Below, one piece after another: positions 23,081 through 34,640 of a DNA stretch of 64,000 nucleotides; position 1 is the stretch's first letter; each line of letters begins with the position of its first letter. The stretch is from contig PUDQ02000010.1 in NCBI GenBank assembly GCA_002964805.2, positions 2,232,001-2,296,000 on the forward strand. Reading direction: 5' to 3'. The notes under the pieces are model-generated. The model saw only the letters and a list, made by a program, of their open reading frames with translations, ran no database searches and was not told the origin of the DNA. The position numbers and the translations under genes were made by a program. This stretch comes from Trametes villosa (Eukaryota > Basidiomycota > Agaricomycetes > Polyporales > Polyporaceae).

Positions 23081-26000
23081 CTACCGCTTCTCCTTGACGT
23101 AGAAATGCAGCACCAAGTAGCTGAGGACCGTGAAGGTGCCGAAGAAGATACCCAGCAGACTGACGTTGGGCCACCAGAATGACTAGCACGAACAGCCGTC
23201 AGTCTCTGTAGAGTATACTCTCAACCACTGCAGTGTAACTCACCTCTGCGCGGAGACCGAACGTAGACAGGATGGCAGCGGCGGGCACGTCGATGTTCAC
23301 GCCGTACTTCTCCTCGTGGAGCTGGAGGTAGCGCAGCTCGTTGACCGCGAGCGCCTCGAACGCGGCGTGGAAGAACGAGATCGTGTGCAGCCACTGGAAC
23401 GCGGCCGGCACGGACTTGCGGTTGATGAGCAGCCCGGTGAACAGTAGGCTGCAACCACGAGTCGGTATGTCTGCTGCGAATAAGAGTGAGATAGGGAGGA
23501 GGGACGTACTTGAACAGCATGATAAGCGTGCCAACGAGCGACGAGACGCTCGTGCTCGCGATGCCGATGGAGAGGAGCAGGATGACGCTCGCGGTCGTCA
23601 GGTTGAAGAGCACGAGGGTGAGCATGAACTTCCAGAACGTTGCCACCTCAGGGACGAGCCCGATCCAACCGTAGATAATCCCGCCGAACACGAGGGGAGG
23701 GACAACGCGGAGGGGCAGGATGTCGAATAGGATCTAAGTAGGGTTAGCAGGAATAGCGCGGCTCAAATGAAGGAAACATACTTTCGACGCGAAGTACGTG
23801 AACGACGAGTAGTAGCCGTTCGCGCTGCAAAGCAAAATCAGCGACTCTGCCAAACAATACCGCAGTCCGGGCTCACCGTTCCCGCATGAACAAGATCCGC
23901 TCGTTTGCGAACAGGTTGAGACTGGACAGACACGAGAAACCAAACAGCGCAAGCGTGAAGAAGAACACGCCCAGCCGGTTCTGGAATCCCGCGATGTCGT
24001 TCGTGATGTTCTGGAAGAAGAACCCGCAGATCACTGCGCCACAACCAGCACGGTCAGCACACCACCGCACAGTCGACATCAGTCAGTCAGACTTACGAGC
24101 GACTCCAATCGCAGACGCATAGTGCGCGGCGAGCAGCGCGGGGTCGCGGTACAGGTTCTTGAACGCCCGTCCGCTAAGGATGCGGAACTGTGTGCCCCAG
24201 CTCGCCCGCTTCCTCCCGCGCGCGATGCTGCTCTCCGCCGCGACGTCCGGCAGCTCCGCCGTGCTGTTCCCGTTCCCGTTGCCCTGCGCCGCGGGCGCGC
24301 TCGCGACCTCGATAATCTCCGCGTTCAGGTCCGCCGCGACGCTGCTGCTCTTGAACGCCTCGATGAGCTCCGCGAGCTTCGGTGGCACAGGGCCGTCGCG
24401 GCTCCCCGCGGAGGGCTTGATCGCCTCGAGCAGGCGCGAGGTCTGCCGGCGGATGTACGCGGTCGAGGAGTGGATGGACCCTGCGTGCGTCGCCTCCGTC
24501 CCTTCGTCGATGCGCAGTATGCGGGAGGACATCGAGTGCACCGAGGCGGACGAGGGCTCCGGCAGGAAGGCGCGCTCTTCGTCACGGATGTTGGAGTCCT
24601 CTTCGGAGGGCTGCGCCTCCTCGGCGACCGGGCTGTTCAGCGAACGCGGCTCCATGCCGGCTTGCATCGTCAGGTCAACTGAGAATCACGGTCAGCACCA
24701 GTAAATCACGCAGGGGAGTTGGGTGGCATACTGAGGAAGTCCGCGACGTTGAATCCTAGCGGGCACGGGTGGCCCACTTGCGCGAGGTAGTCTGTGACCT
24801 TGTCTGCCTCGCCCGAGTAGATGAGCTTGCCCCGTGCGAGCACGATCAGCTGGTCGAAGAGCGACACGATGTTGCTGCGAGGCTGATGGATGGTGAAGAC
24901 GACCGTGCGGTTGTAGTCGCGAGCGAGCGAAACAAGGCTGTCGATGACGCTCAGGGCGTTGTACGCATCGAGACCTAAGCGGAGTCAGTGCATTGACCGT
25001 TGTTTCTAGAATGGGGTACTCACCACTTGTGGGTTCATCTAGGAAGAGGATAGACGGGCTAGTAACCAACTCACAAGCGATGGACACCCGACGCTTCTCT
25101 CCGCCAGAGATAGAGCGTTGTCCTGTCCGACACTGTCAGCTACCGCCCACAGTCCAGGACGTTCATCACTGACCGGTCTCCCCAATGCGCGAATCCTTGA
25201 TGCCCAGAATGCCCAACTCGTTCATCGTCTCCAGCGTCCTGTACTTCTTCGCCTCCAGGCTCATCTCCCGCGGCAGCCGCAGCAGCGCCGAGTACAGCAC
25301 CGTCTCGTACACCGTGAGCGTGCTCATCAGCGTGTCCTCCTGGTCCACGAAGCCCATCACCTTCTTGAAGTCCGCGTCCGCGATCTCGCGCCCGTTCACC
25401 AGCGTCGTCCCGCTCACGCTGCCCTTCTTGTTCTTCCGCGCGAGGATGTCGAGGAACGTCGACTTGCCCGCCCCAGAGGCGCCCATGATCGCGAGCAGCT
25501 GCCCGGGCTTCGCGGAGCCGGAGATGTTGTCGAGGATGGTTTGCCCGCCGAGAGAGTAGGAGATGCTCGAGAAGTGCAGCGAGGCGGGGACGTGGTCCGT
25601 CATCAGCTTTGCGGACTCGTTCTCGGGTAAGCGGATCGTGCCGAAGTCGCTGGGGCGTGCGCGACCAGCCCACCAGAGGACTGTGGTGGAACGTCAGCAC
25701 TATCCTCGAGCATAGCAAGAACATCGCTCACTAGCAGAGACCAAGATGACGATGAGGCCGGCGCCCGCGATACTCAAAGCCACGAAGGCTGCGTTGTCCG
25801 GCTTCGGCGGAGGCGTGTAACCCGGGACCTGCGAGTAGTGCAGGCATTCGCCACCCTCACACTGCAGGGTGATGTAGGTGTCTCCGAAGAAGGTCGAGAT
25901 CAGGTCGTTCATGCCCGGCTCTTCGAATTTACAACCCTTGCCGGTCGTGCAGCTGAACGTCGCGGGGCCCTTGATCTCCTCCTTCAGGAAGTCGGTGATA

Positions 26001-27428
26001 TCTGAGGGTATACCCCATTGAGCTGCGAATCCAGCATATAGCGAGCCAATGCTTACCGAGACTGCCGTCTTCGCCGCAAATGAACCGCCCAGGCACGCAC
26101 TTGCACTGAATCTTGTCGCAGTCGTAGTAGGTCGAGTTCCGCTCGTAGCTGTGCTCGGCCCGGGAGCTGCACTCCTGCAGCTCGCAGTAGAACGACTCGA
26201 CTTGCGCGGTCCAGAACTGGAAGTGACATGAGTCCGTCTCCTTCTCGCAGCTGAACGTGACCTGAGGCGGGCGGTCGGGGAGCATGTCCAAGATCTTCCG
26301 GTCTAAGGGGCATCTCAGTACAATAAGATAATATTCCCAGGGTTGCCTCTTGAACGTACTAGTAACATCGCACATCTGGTGGTTGTTGAAGACCGTCTCT
26401 CCTCCCTTGTAGCAGGTCATGTTGCCGATCCTATCGTCGTCACCGACGGGTTGACCGAGAAGGGGGAAGCCGACGCAAGCGTTGTCCGTCTTGCACACTG
26501 TGTCACGTTAGTTATGATGGAGTTCTTCGAAACGAGTGAGAACGTGGGATTCTCCAGTGAGTCGGCCGCGTAGCCATGGCCGCGCTGGTCTACGCATGCA
26601 AGAGGGTGTTGGGGGAAAGTTCCCGGTCCAGCCCTGGCCAAGGCCAAGGACACAGGTGAATTCCCCGGGAACACTCTCCTGGCCCAGAATTTCCCCCGAA
26701 CAGCTTGCCAGCTTCGAAGCCTGAGTCGAGACCGCGAGGGCCTCAAAGGGGCAAATTCCAACAAGACGCCAGCAGGCTGCGCCCGGAAAGCCACGCTTCA
26801 TTTGCTCTCTACTCGGGTCTTGACACCGGGCCCACGTCAAGCATGGGGGGTCACCTCCCTGCAGAAGCCAATGTTCAGAGACTGGGGGACGTGCTTACCA
26901 TTGCAGTTGATACCACCCCACCCGTCCTTACACTCGCACTCCTTTCCATCCTCCCGTTGTCTCCGATGTTCTCCGTCCGCAAGAGAATCGCACTCTGCGG
27001 AACATCAGGTGGCGGAGGTGGTCCGTGCAAGAAAGAAACGTACGGGGTGTCAAGCAATCTATCCCAGCCCAGCCCGGAGGACATTTACACTGTCCGTCGA
27101 ACTTGGAGCACTCCCCGAAGTTGCCACATGTGAACGCGTCAAGTTGGCAGTTAAAGCACGGCGGGCAACGTTCTGAAAGACAACCACGAGCATGAGTTTA
27201 AGGCCACGAAGTAGTCAACGATACACACCTGGCCTTCCGTTCACGACTTCGAGAGGCTGTTCACGTTCAGCAACATCGCCGCAGCAGAGATAGTGACGAA
27301 TGACATACCGAGAGAGCCTGCGCATTCAGGGAGTAACCAGACGAGACATTTCTGCTCCCAGCATAGACGGTCTGCGACAAGAGCAAAAGCAAAGATGCTG
27401 GGAGAGTGAGCGTATGCAGCCCGAGCAT
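23081..27428 (-). CDS. Adp1-like ABCG-type ABC transporter with Cys-rich ectodomain
   Basis: Sixteen-exon model, 1062 aa: 27428-27309, 27256-27229, 27172-27044, 26994-26899, 26497-26360, 26302-26057, 26001-25732, 25680-25174, 25122-25024, 24974-24732, 24678-24097, 24033-23877, 23824-23782, 23733-23510, 23448-23244, 23182-23081. All junctions are GT-AG and in phase. Residues 1-23 form a signal peptide ([19 protein letters not shown]...). A cysteine-rich EGF-like ectodomain follows ([41 protein letters not shown]), then a first membrane helix ([17 protein letters not shown]). The nucleotide-binding domain has Walker [10 protein letters not shown] (about 409-417), signature SISGGEKRR and Walker [12 protein letters not shown] long charged linker precedes the C-terminal membrane domain, which ends in [10 protein letters not shown]. 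Order and length match yeast ADP1 (an ABCG half-transporter with an N-terminal ectodomain, substrate unknown). Intron 4 is 401 nt against about 50-60 for the rest. Confidence 0.92.
26608..26701. mobile_element. Putative MITE/foldback insertion inside ABC intron 4
   Basis: Within the 401-nt intron (26898-26498) a 94-bp segment is bounded by imperfect terminal inverted repeats. The left end is gttgggggaaagttcccgg; the right end, read on the other strand, is gttcgggggaaattctgg. All other introns of the gene are 48-63 nt, so extra sequence has most likely been inserted. I could not see a clear target-site duplication. The repeats could also simply form an RNA hairpin. Confidence 0.4.
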
Positions 27429-27906
27429 GATGGAATGTATGCGGCTGCTTCTGCTTCCCTCGCCGACTGTGGGATAAGTAGGCTGCAGGTGACAGTAGCA
27501 CAGTCAAGGTTGGTTGTCAGATGAGTCCGCGCGCCCTTTGGGGCAGTTCGTGGCTGGCCAGCCGTGAGAGAGAAGCGTAGGGTCGCGCCCGCTGTCGTGG
27601 ACGACGTGCAAGCGTTGTTTAGTCGTCGTGCACCGGACCTGACGCGGCTCGGTGCGGTGAGGTCAGATCGGGACCGGGGTTGAAACTCCGCCGTAATATC
27701 GCGTGTCTGCGGGGCGCGCGATTAGATAGGCGCGCGTTGTGAATCCGCGATCCCGACGCGGGCGGCGGACGACGTCATGGCGCGCTCTCGGTCTGCGACG
27801 GTTTGACCGGGACCGCGTCCAGTGGGAAACTGGCTTTTACCTCGAACCTCGAACCACAACCACGGACCGCCTATTTCTCTGCGCTCAAACTGCGTCCGAA
27901 ACTCGC
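27429..27906. promoter_or_regulatory. Divergent promoter region, ABC transporter / UPF0014 gene
   Basis: 478 bases between two start codons facing away from each other. Strongly GC-rich, with cgcgcgattagataggcgcgcg around 27715-27737. No TATA box that I trust on either side. Co-regulation of the two membrane-protein genes is possible but only inferred. Confidence 0.5.
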
Positions 27907-29157
27907 ATGGATCCTGGCTCCGGATCGTCTAGTACCCATCTCAACTGGGGGAACGTTGGGCTTGCATTCTCTTTCATCTTGCTCGATGGCCTCCTCTCGA
28001 CGACCTTCGGGCTGGGTGTTGGCAGCTCCCTCATCACCGCCGCGGTGCGCTGCGTAGTGCAGCTGAGTGTCGTTGCACTCATTCTACAAAAAGTGTTCGA
28101 GACGAACAACCCATGGGCGGTAGCAGGCATGGCGTGTTTGTTGAACATCATGGGCACCGCAGAAACAGGTGAGTGATGCTGCGAAGAAAATGTGCATGCT
28201 ACTGATAGACCACACCTCGAAGTCATCAACAAGTCCAAGAAGCGTTATGACTACATGGTGAGTCTATTACCTCGCTTGCTATGGTTCACAACGGGCTGAG
28301 AAATGTGTTTGTGTCTAGTTCCCCTCTGTCCTGCTCGGCATGCTCGGTTCGACGATACCGGTCTCAATCATTGGTATTCGCTTCGCAATGGACGTTGATC
28401 CATTCTGGAAACCAGAACAGTACAGTGCGTTACATGACATGCGTTTTGCATTGAACGCATCTGACTGTATGCAGTTCCCGTGGTCGGCATGCTATGCGGG
28501 TCGACCATCTCCGGCATTGTGGTATCCGTTACCTATGTGCTTAAGGAGCTCTAGTATGTGTCCGTGTCCCTACCTGGGGTAATCTTTAGCTAACATTATA
28601 CAGCGATAACAAGGACAAAGTAGAGATGTACCTCGCCTTCGGGGCGTCGCGCTTCGAGGCATGCAAACCCATCGCAAGAGACGCTCTCCGTCTCGCACTC
28701 ACTCCCAACATCAATCAAATGAGGTACGCCCGCATTCCTCCGCATACATTCACCCAAACTCACGAATAATGCTCGTCTACCTAGCGTCATCGGAATCATC
28801 GCTATCCCGGGCATGATGACCGGTGCCATCCTCGGAGGCTCCTCCGTCGAACAAGCCGCACGCTTGCAGATGGTCATCATGTTCATGATATCCTCGTGCA
28901 CTGCGCTCTCCTCCATCGTCACCACCATTCTCGCGCTCGGAGTCGTGGTGGACACCGAACACCGAGTCCGCACGGACAGGATCGACACCCGCCAGCACGC
29001 GGTGTACCGGGCGCGTAACTGGGTTGTCGGGAAGATCGTCGATGGAATCAAGGCCGTGGCGTACGGCATTGCAGGAGGGGTGCGGAGGGTACTGGGAAAA
29101 CGCGAGGTCGAAAGGGATGCGTCGGACGGTTCTGAAAGGCAGAGACTTCTCGGGTGA
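27907..29157 (+). CDS. UPF0014 (FetB/ALS3-like) membrane protein
   Basis: Six-exon model, 324 aa: 27907-28168, 28223-28257, 28319-28424, 28475-28553, 28604-28723, 28785-29157. The first acceptor is AAG rather than YAG, but only that site keeps the frame into VINKSKKRYDYM. The mature frame shows several hydrophobic segments: LAFSFILLDGLLSTTFGLG, ITAAVRCVVQLSVVALIL, FPSVLLGMLGSTIPVSIIGI, PVVGMLCGSTISGIVVSVTY and MVIMFMISSCTALSSIVTTI. It also carries the family signature MYLAFGASRFEACKPIARDA...ALTPNINQMSVIGIIAIPGMMTG. Bacterial FetB works with an ABC ATPase FetA in iron export, and plant relatives (ALS3/STAR2) act in aluminium tolerance. In fungi the partner is unknown; the neighbouring ABC protein already has its own membrane domain, so partnership should not be assumed. 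A polar C-terminal tail of about 60 residues follows. Confidence 0.92.
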
Positions 29158-29548
29158 GGGCAGTACGCTACGCGGTTAGTTCTCCGACAGCAATATATAC
29201 AATATCAATAACTTCAGTTAACAATCCTAGCGAGATTCTCCAAGGTTGCCCAGCAGGCCAGATGGTACGGGTGCAGTTTGTTCTTGAAGACCTGCCTAAT
29301 TTGGTGATTGACTTCCCAGAAGATCGATGACTCTACCCCGCATGACGAAGGCCTCACAGATTCCCGCGGCATCTTGTTCAGAGCCCCAACGTTTGCTAGT
29401 ACTTGTCGGTGCTCAGCGCGTCCTTGTTTTCAAGTGATTGTAAGACCATGGTTTTATGTGGTATGACAACGTGGTATGTGCTAGAAAACACTAACGTCCG
29501 GACCTTGCACCCTCCCAGAAGCGTACCATTTAACAAAGTTCGGCCAAG
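29158..29548. promoter_or_regulatory. Upstream region of aminotransferase copy 1
   Basis: 391 bases between the UPF0014 stop and the aminotransferase start. The string tgactct near 29328 is one base off a Gcn4/CPC site (TGACTCA), but I do not see a perfect one. No gene. Confidence 0.4.
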
Positions 29549-31333
29549 ATGGTACAGACACTCCCATCCGAGTTCTACCAAGACTTCCTCTCGGCCTCCG
29601 CAAAGGCACGCAAGCCCAGCCCCAGTAAGCCCTCCCCTCCCCCACCTACCGCCCAACTCACCCACCTAACACCCGACCCCAGTCCGCGGCCTCTACCCGC
29701 TCGAGGCGCGCCCGGGGATGATCTCCCTACTCGCCGGGAAGCCCAACGCCGCGACGTTCCCTCTCACCTCCGTGCAGATCAAGGCCCGCTCGCCCACGGA
29801 CCCGCAGCAGGAGCTCACGACCGAGATCGCCGGCGCGCAGCTCGCGGAGGGCCTGCAGTACGGCCCGACCGCGGGCCTCCCGAGCATGATCGAGTGGATC
29901 TACGGGCTCCAGGCGCGCGAGCATGGGCGGGAGAGGGGCGAGGGGTGGAGGGTGACGGTCGGGTCGGGCTCGCAGGATGTGTTGCACAAGGTAGGGGGGC
30001 TGCGTGCATGTGGGGTTGTGGAGGGGAGTGCTGACGCTTTGGTAGGCGATCTATGCGCTCGTCAACCCGGGCGACGCTGTGCTGGTCGAGTCTCCGGTGT
30101 ATGCGTGAGTGGCCATATTATCCTTCCTACTCTGGGGCCCGATAAAATGCTGACCTGCGAGACAGCGGTATTCTGCCCACCTTCGAGTCATTGAACTGCG
30201 AATTCGTTGGTAACTCCGATTACCTACCTCTAGACAAGCAGCAACTGACGATGCATTCATAGCCGTTCCAACAGACTCGCAGGGTATCAACACCAGCTCT
30301 CTCCGGTCGACCTTGGAGAGCTGGCCAGCCTCCAAGCCTAAGCCCAAAGTCCTCTACACAGTGCCAGTGAGTGCGGTCTCTCCGAAGTACGGATGCTTTC
30401 GCTAACGATGGATGATCAAGTACGGTGGAAACCCTACAGGTATGACCGCCTCCAAGGAACGCAGGCAAGAAGTGCTCGCCCTCGCACGAGAGCATAACTT
30501 CCTCATCCTCGAGGGTTCGTCTCTTCCCCCTCACCGTTCCAGCGAGTGTATGCGCTGATATCGTGCTCTCAGACGACCCATACTACTACCTCTACTTCGG
30601 CAGTGCTCCGCGGCCACCGTCATACTTCTCCCTCGAGCTCGAGCAGCCTGAGGCGGGGCGGGTAATTCGTTTCGATAGTCTCTCTAAGATCCTCTCCTCG
30701 GGCATCCGCATCGGCTTCGCGTGCGGCCCAGATGCGATCATGAACGCCATCGACATGCACGTCCGTCTGCCCACCACCACTCCCCCTACCTCTGCGTGCT
30801 GATCTCCATGTTCGCATAGACCGCAGTGGCGAACTTGCAGACCTCGTCGCTCACACAAGCCATCACGCACGCGCTCCTCGAGTCGTGGGGCTACGACAAC
30901 TTCAAGGCGCACACGCGTGCGGTGTCGGAGTTCTATCGCGGCAAGCGCGACGTGTTCGAGCGGTTCATGAAGCAGTACCTGGACGGGCTGGCGGAGTGGG
31001 ACACGCCCGAGGCGGGGATGTTCTTCTGGTACTTATAACCGATTTACCTTTGCGTCCTTCTGGTGGCTATCTCTGACGGTGAAATTGTCCAATAGGTTCA
31101 AGCTCCTGCTTGCAGCCCCTGGCGCTGAGGGAGCGGAGGAACAAGACTCCGAGAGCCTCATCCGTACGAAGGCATTGGAGAAGGGTGTGCTGGCCCTGCC
31201 TGGCACTGTCTTCCTGCCCGATGGAGGGAAGACAGCTTACGTCCGCGCCGCGTTCAGTCTCTTAGACGAGTCCGACGTCGAGGAGGCGATCAAGCGGCTG
31301 CGAGAAGTCGTGCTCGAGGCGCGCGGTGCATGA
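29549..31333 (+). CDS. Aro8-like aromatic/2-aminoadipate aminotransferase, copy 1
   Basis: Nine-exon model, 439 aa: 29549-29624, 29683-29990, 30046-30104, 30166-30209, 30263-30366, 30421-30514, 30573-30760, 30820-31028, 31096-31333. It is a class I/II PLP-dependent aminotransferase. Family landmarks are MISLLAGKPNAATFP, LQYGPTAGLPSMIEW, TVGSGSQDVLHKAIYALVNP, VLVESPVYAGIL, KVLYTVPYGGNPTGMTAS, FLILEDDPYYYLYFG, RFDSLSKILSSGIRIG (the Lys of SLSK binds PLP) and EAGMFFWFKLLL. The closest known relatives are yeast Aro8 and kynurenine/2-aminoadipate aminotransferases, which transfer amino groups in Phe/Tyr/Trp and lysine pathways in the cytosol. No targeting peptide is evident. The gene is convergent with COQ4, with 85 bases between their stops. 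Confidence 0.93.
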
Positions 31334-31418
31334 AGGACGCAGAGCGGGGGAGTACTAGTAAAGACCCAAGAAGTATTAGTGTACCAAATGTAAGAGACAA
31401 CAGATGTATCCGACGCGT

Positions 31419-32413
31419 CTAGGAGGAGGCCTCCTGAGTTTGTGCTGCCGCCCTCTTCGCCGCGGCCGCCTTCGCCTCGCTGAGCGGCCTGCTCCAGCGC
31501 GGCTCCGGCGGGTCCCAGATGCCGAATTCCTTCTTCATGTCCTCGATGTTCTGCTCCCAGCGCTTCTCCCAGTACACGGTGATCAGGCTCTGTGCAGAGC
31601 CGCCGCACTTGACGGCCCAGGGCACGAACTCGCGGAAGAGACGCTCCCGCTTCGCGTGCGTAAGGCGCAGGTGGCCGAACGCCGCCGCGAAGCCGGCCAT
31701 GGGGAGCCCGAGGTTCGCGAACTCGAAGAACTTGAGCGCGAGCTCGGACTCAACGTTCACCGGCATGCCGCAGATGCAGTGGTAGAAGTCGTGGCACTCG
31801 CGGTAGCGCTGCATCACGTACGCGAGCTCGGGGTCGTCCACATAGTGCACCTGCGCATGCTGTTCAGGCGCGCCCGTTTTGGCTGCGACGAGGGACGGGC
31901 GTGCTTACGGGTTCGCGCGTGTCCGGGGTGACGCCGCAGCGCTCGAGCCAGGTCACGTACGCGTGTCCGAACGTGCCCTCCGGGAGGAGCGCGAGCTTGT
32001 TCATGTCCACAGTCTCCGAGTTGACCCTTGGCCGGTCCTTGAGGATCTGGCGGCCCTCTGCGCTCTCGAGCATGGCGTCACGCAGGCGCGGAAGCACCGG
32101 GCCAGAGGTGAGGTCCCCGAGCGCGGCGACCATATCTGGCGGACTCAGGGATTACGCTTGGCCAGTTTGAGGGGGGCCACGGTCACGCACCTCCTCGCCG
32201 TGGGTTCGCGAGCGACATGAAAGCAGACCCGAGGGTGAGGAAGCCGGCCTCGAACCAGTTGAGCGGGACGTGGCCCTCGTACGCCGGTTGAGTCTTCACG
32301 CCGCGTTTTTGCCACCGACTGGGAGCTGAGAGCACCCGGCTCGCGGGGGCCACAGCTCCGAGCCGACGCGCGGTTTGTTGTGATGCGCGCAAAGCAGAAG
32401 TTACGAGGGACAT
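31419..32413 (-). CDS. COQ4: Ubiquinone biosynthesis protein Coq4, mitochondrial
   Basis: Three-exon model, 293 aa: 32413-32191, 32135-31909, 31850-31419, with introns of 55 and 58 nt. The N-terminus (MSLVTSALRASQQTARRLG...) is rich in Ser/Ala/Arg with no early acid, as in a mitochondrial presequence. Conserved parts are YEGHVPLNWFEAGFLTLGSA, ANPRRGDMVAALGDLTSG, FGHAYVTWLE and HYVDDPELAYVMQRYRECHD. The metal-binding H-D-x-x-H-x11-E motif is intact (HDFYHCICGMPVNVESE). Coq4 sits on the matrix face of the inner membrane; it organises the CoQ synthesis complex and has been linked to removal of the ring C1 carboxyl. The C-terminal Ala/Lys-rich tail is not conserved. Confidence 0.95.
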
Positions 32414-32954
32414 AGCGCAAGGAGTGGAAAGAGATGCAGCGCGCTACGAGGGCGCTCGCCTTCGCGCCGGGATGCGGCGGCTGCGCGAGGCCCCAGGCCC
32501 GCGAAGCCGCCGGTGGCTCCGCCACTTGCACCGCGACGACCATGTCCGGCCATGCGCGTCGTCGTTCTTCCCACTCGTTAAGCTATGTCTCGGACGACCC
32601 GCTCGCTGCTCTCAGCTCTCGGGGGCTCTGCTACTGCTATGGGAATCGTGGCCATCCAATCGCCCTTGCCACTCGACGATCTGATTCGGGCGGCACTCAG
32701 CTTGGTCCTGCACGGCGCACAAAGCACTCGCTCTCCGGGCCCGCGGGGCTTGCTTGGTTGCCCTATGGCGCGCTTTGAGCTTCTGTGAATCGCCTGCTCT
32801 GATCTCCGAGCCGCTGCGTCATGCACCGGGCCACACTGCGCTGGACAAAGACGTGCGGAAAGCCAAAGCGTATCCCCCAGGAAGCCTTAAAGGCCTTTCC
32901 CGCCGCCCTTTGGGATGCTACCCGAGCACCCGTCTATCATCTCCTCAAGTCCTC
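32414..32954. promoter_or_regulatory. Divergent promoter region, COQ4 / C2H2 protein
   Basis: 541 bases between two start codons facing apart. Two small ORFs here (for example 32585-32788, +) begin with plausible ATGs but show no family features and are more likely 5' UTR or chance. No clear TATA element. Confidence 0.45.
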
Positions 32955-33970
32955 ATGCCGCGCACGTACTATCAGTCGACCTTGCAGGCCGCCCCGCAGC
33001 ACTATCTGGGAATGTCCCTCGCCAACACGCCGGTGGTCGCCATCAGCAGGCCCATGCCCCAGCAGCCCCGGCGGCGCCCCATGCAATCCCGCACCACCGA
33101 CCGCAAGAAGCGGTACGGGATGATCTTCCCGACGAACGCGCTGCGCGACGTGTTCGAAGACGGCGATGACGAGAGTACATGGTCCATGTCGCGCTCCCGG
33201 ACGTCGCGCCGTACGCCGACAAGCAGGGCGACCAGCTCGCGCACGCGGAACAGCAGCCCTGCACAAGAGATCGCCGCGCGCTACAGGGCGTCGCACTCGG
33301 GCGACGAGCGGTCGCGGACGCGCGCATCGTCCTCGGTCACCTACCTGGATGTGCCGAGCACCGATGCCTTTTCCGGGACGTCCATGGAGACGGAGCTGAG
33401 CTCCATGTCCGGCCCACGGCTACGCTTCAGACAGTCGCGAGCCACCGCTATGGATCAGGCTGTGAGTACACACCGCGGATACCCTATATATGCTGCATAT
33501 ACTCACCCATACCGCTAGTCCCGGGAGGCATACGTGATGGCGATCCGGTGGGGAAGGGACAGAGACATTCCCTGCCAACGGCCGGGATGCCGGGACGTCC
33601 TGCCCAACATCCGGAGTCTCGCGTCCCATCTCACAATACACGACATCGATCCTATAGAGAGGTGCGTTCCAATCCTCCACGTTTCCTCAAGGGTGACGCT
33701 CACCTGCTCTTGTGCAGGTATGCCCCACAGTCGCCTTATGACTCGTTCCTGGACATGCGCCTTGCCGGAGCGCGCCAGCCGCGGCGTTATGCCCCTTCTC
33801 CGGCCCCTTATGCCCTTTCCGCGCGCAGTCGAAGTGAGTAGTCCTCGTACCTCTGCTCGGCGAACCCGCTTGACTGACGATGTCTTCTGTGTGCAGGCAA
33901 GATCCGCAGGTATCTGTCGATGCTCACCTGCTCTTGCATCGGCTGCCGCCCACATCATGACGATTTCTGA
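32955..33970 (+). CDS. Small protein with a single C2H2-type zinc finger
   Basis: Four-exon model, 279 aa: 32955-33461, 33519-33661, 33718-33833, 33897-33970; introns 56-63 nt, all GT-AG. The first exon encodes a Ser/Arg-rich, apparently disordered region with an early block DRKKRYGMIFPTNALRDVFE. Exon 2 supplies one finger-like motif, CQRPGCRDVLPNIRSLASHL, completed by a second His (TIHDI), giving C-x4-C-x12-H-x3-H. Further Cys/His (LTCSCIGCRPHHDDF) end the protein and could bind a second metal. I do not recognise a named family. A single finger argues for protein or RNA contact, or a weak DNA-binding role. The frame through all three junctions supports a real gene, but function is unknown. 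Confidence 0.7.
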
Positions 33971-34640
33971 GCGCTCGCTTTCCCATGTACCGAACGACAG
34001 TCGGGACCCGGGCTACAGAGCTATGATTTTCTCCCTATGTTGCTCGTCCTCTTAGCTCCGGCTATTCGTGGCCACCTTTGCGCCCGGACCTTTGTATCGC
34101 TACCAGCACCGGACTGCTCGACTACTCGCCCATGTATCGTTTATCCGTTGATACCTTCGTTCCTCCATGTAGCTTCTAAACTGCCTACATATACGATACC
34201 TGCGTTTCTAACAATCTCCATAATCAGTGGAAATATTATCGCCTGTGAACAGCATCCCTCACATTCTGGGTTGTTTCGCCAAACCCGCTAGTGCCGGCTA
34301 GGAGAAGTTCATGTTACAACATCATATCAACACTTCCAGCGACTGCGCAGACCTTACTCGCCTCGAGAGGGAAACCCGTCCACCGCAGCATGCGGTCTAC
34401 AGTCTCGCAGCTTTAGTACCTCATAGGTCTAGTAGAGATCTTATTCCATCTCACGATTTGTCATTTTGTTGCAGTCGGTTACTGAGGCAAGTCCGGGTCA
34501 TGTGTAACTGTCTGCGACGCTCTGGCGTGCACGATAACAAAGTTCTGTATTATTGACTCGATGCGCGAATACTACATGCATTGGTTGTCACGTCTGGCCT
34601 CAGACATACGTGCCGTTTCAAGCCCCCCATGGTGTAGCTG
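33971..34640. other. Intergenic, convergent 3' spacer
   Basis: 670 bases between the C2H2 protein stop (+) and the stop of MGQHW copy C (-). More AT-rich than the surrounding genes. No gene or repeat recognised. Confidence 0.55.
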
